Of a stretch of DNA of 64,000 nucleotides, positions 63,933-64,000 are shown piece by piece. Each line of letters starts with the position of its first letter. Position 1 is the stretch's first letter. The notes below the pieces were generated by a model. It had not been told where the DNA came from, searched no databases, and saw nothing but the letters and a program-made list of their open reading frames with translations. A program made the translations under genes and the position numbers. Source of the DNA: Phenylobacterium sp. (lineage in GTDB: Bacteria > Pseudomonadota > Alphaproteobacteria > Caulobacterales > Caulobacteraceae); assembly GCF_030680185.1 (NCBI RefSeq), contig NZ_JAUXVZ010000012.1, positions 1 through 64,000 of the forward strand, written 5' to 3'.

Positions 63933-63963
63933 GGCCTGGTCCCGGGCAGGCGGTCGGGCGCCC

Positions 63964-64000
63964 TCAGGGGGCCAGCACGCCTTCGATGGCGCGGAACAGG
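63964..64000 (-). CDS. C-terminal end of a gene running off the window
   Basis: Twelve codons ending in TGA encode LFRAIEGVLAP on the minus strand. The rest lies beyond the window edge, so the protein cannot be named, and even its reality is a guess based on codon character. Confidence 0.3.
   Translation of the reverse strand, partial: LFRAIEGVLAP

Overview
The window is compact, GC-rich, gene-dense DNA from an alphaproteobacterium, almost certainly a member of the Caulobacteraceae (a Phenylobacterium or Caulobacter relative; the genus is inference). The clues are the hemE/ppsR-flanked region typical of the Caulobacter replication origin, a CtrA-type TTAA-N7-TTAA box in it, the linked mnmE-mnmG-rsmG-parA-parB block with parS sites, a NtrZ-like protein, a CenR-like response regulator and GANTC-rich regulatory DNA.

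Left part (1-20 kb): a truncated efp, Ku, a secreted type-B carboxylesterase, an outer-membrane barrel protein, then a small accessory patch (about 4.2-6.25 kb) bounded by repeats that carries a P-loop protein, a small membrane protein and an AbiU2/HEPN-like protein. After this come recQ, a BLUF photoreceptor, a D-amino-acid deacylase-like amidohydrolase, a molybdate transporter (modABC) with a near-perfect palindromic operator and a single-domain ModE, a cytosine methyltransferase and a Vsr nuclease separated by cysK, and an endonuclease III gene broken by a one-base frameshift.

Middle (19-31 kb): a PfkB kinase and the overlapping hisB-hisH-hisA-hisF-hisE genes; then smr-mltA-timA facing away from secB; then dnaQ-coaE-aroE-maf-ppsR, all on the minus strand and ending at the putative origin (31031-31566).

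Origin-proximal right arm (31.5-49 kb): hemE-hemH-hemJ and rho on the plus strand, a quinone oxidoreductase/dienelactone hydrolase pair, mnmE-mnmG-rsmG-parA-parB with two perfect parS sites and one near-perfect site, and a minus-strand DUF3576-leuS-lptE-holA unit. On both sides the nearest genes read away from the origin.

Right end (49-64 kb): ntrZ-like, thiE-like and yggS (the last two with overlapping divergent start codons), an L,D-transpeptidase divergent from the CenR-like regulator, xthA, a probable small RNA with a GANTC palindrome, lolA, a cysteine-synthase-fold enzyme, an amidohydrolase, several lipoproteins and short proteins, a transglutaminase-like protein, a beta-lactamase-fold hydrolase and DUF805/DUF1003 membrane proteins.

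Gene-free stretches are largely filled by dispersed palindromic repeats. Six copies of a GGACACGAAG/CTTTGTGTCC inverted repeat, two 85-bp near-identical elements and several shorter hairpins recur across the window. I saw no tRNA, rRNA, CRISPR array, transposase or prophage gene.
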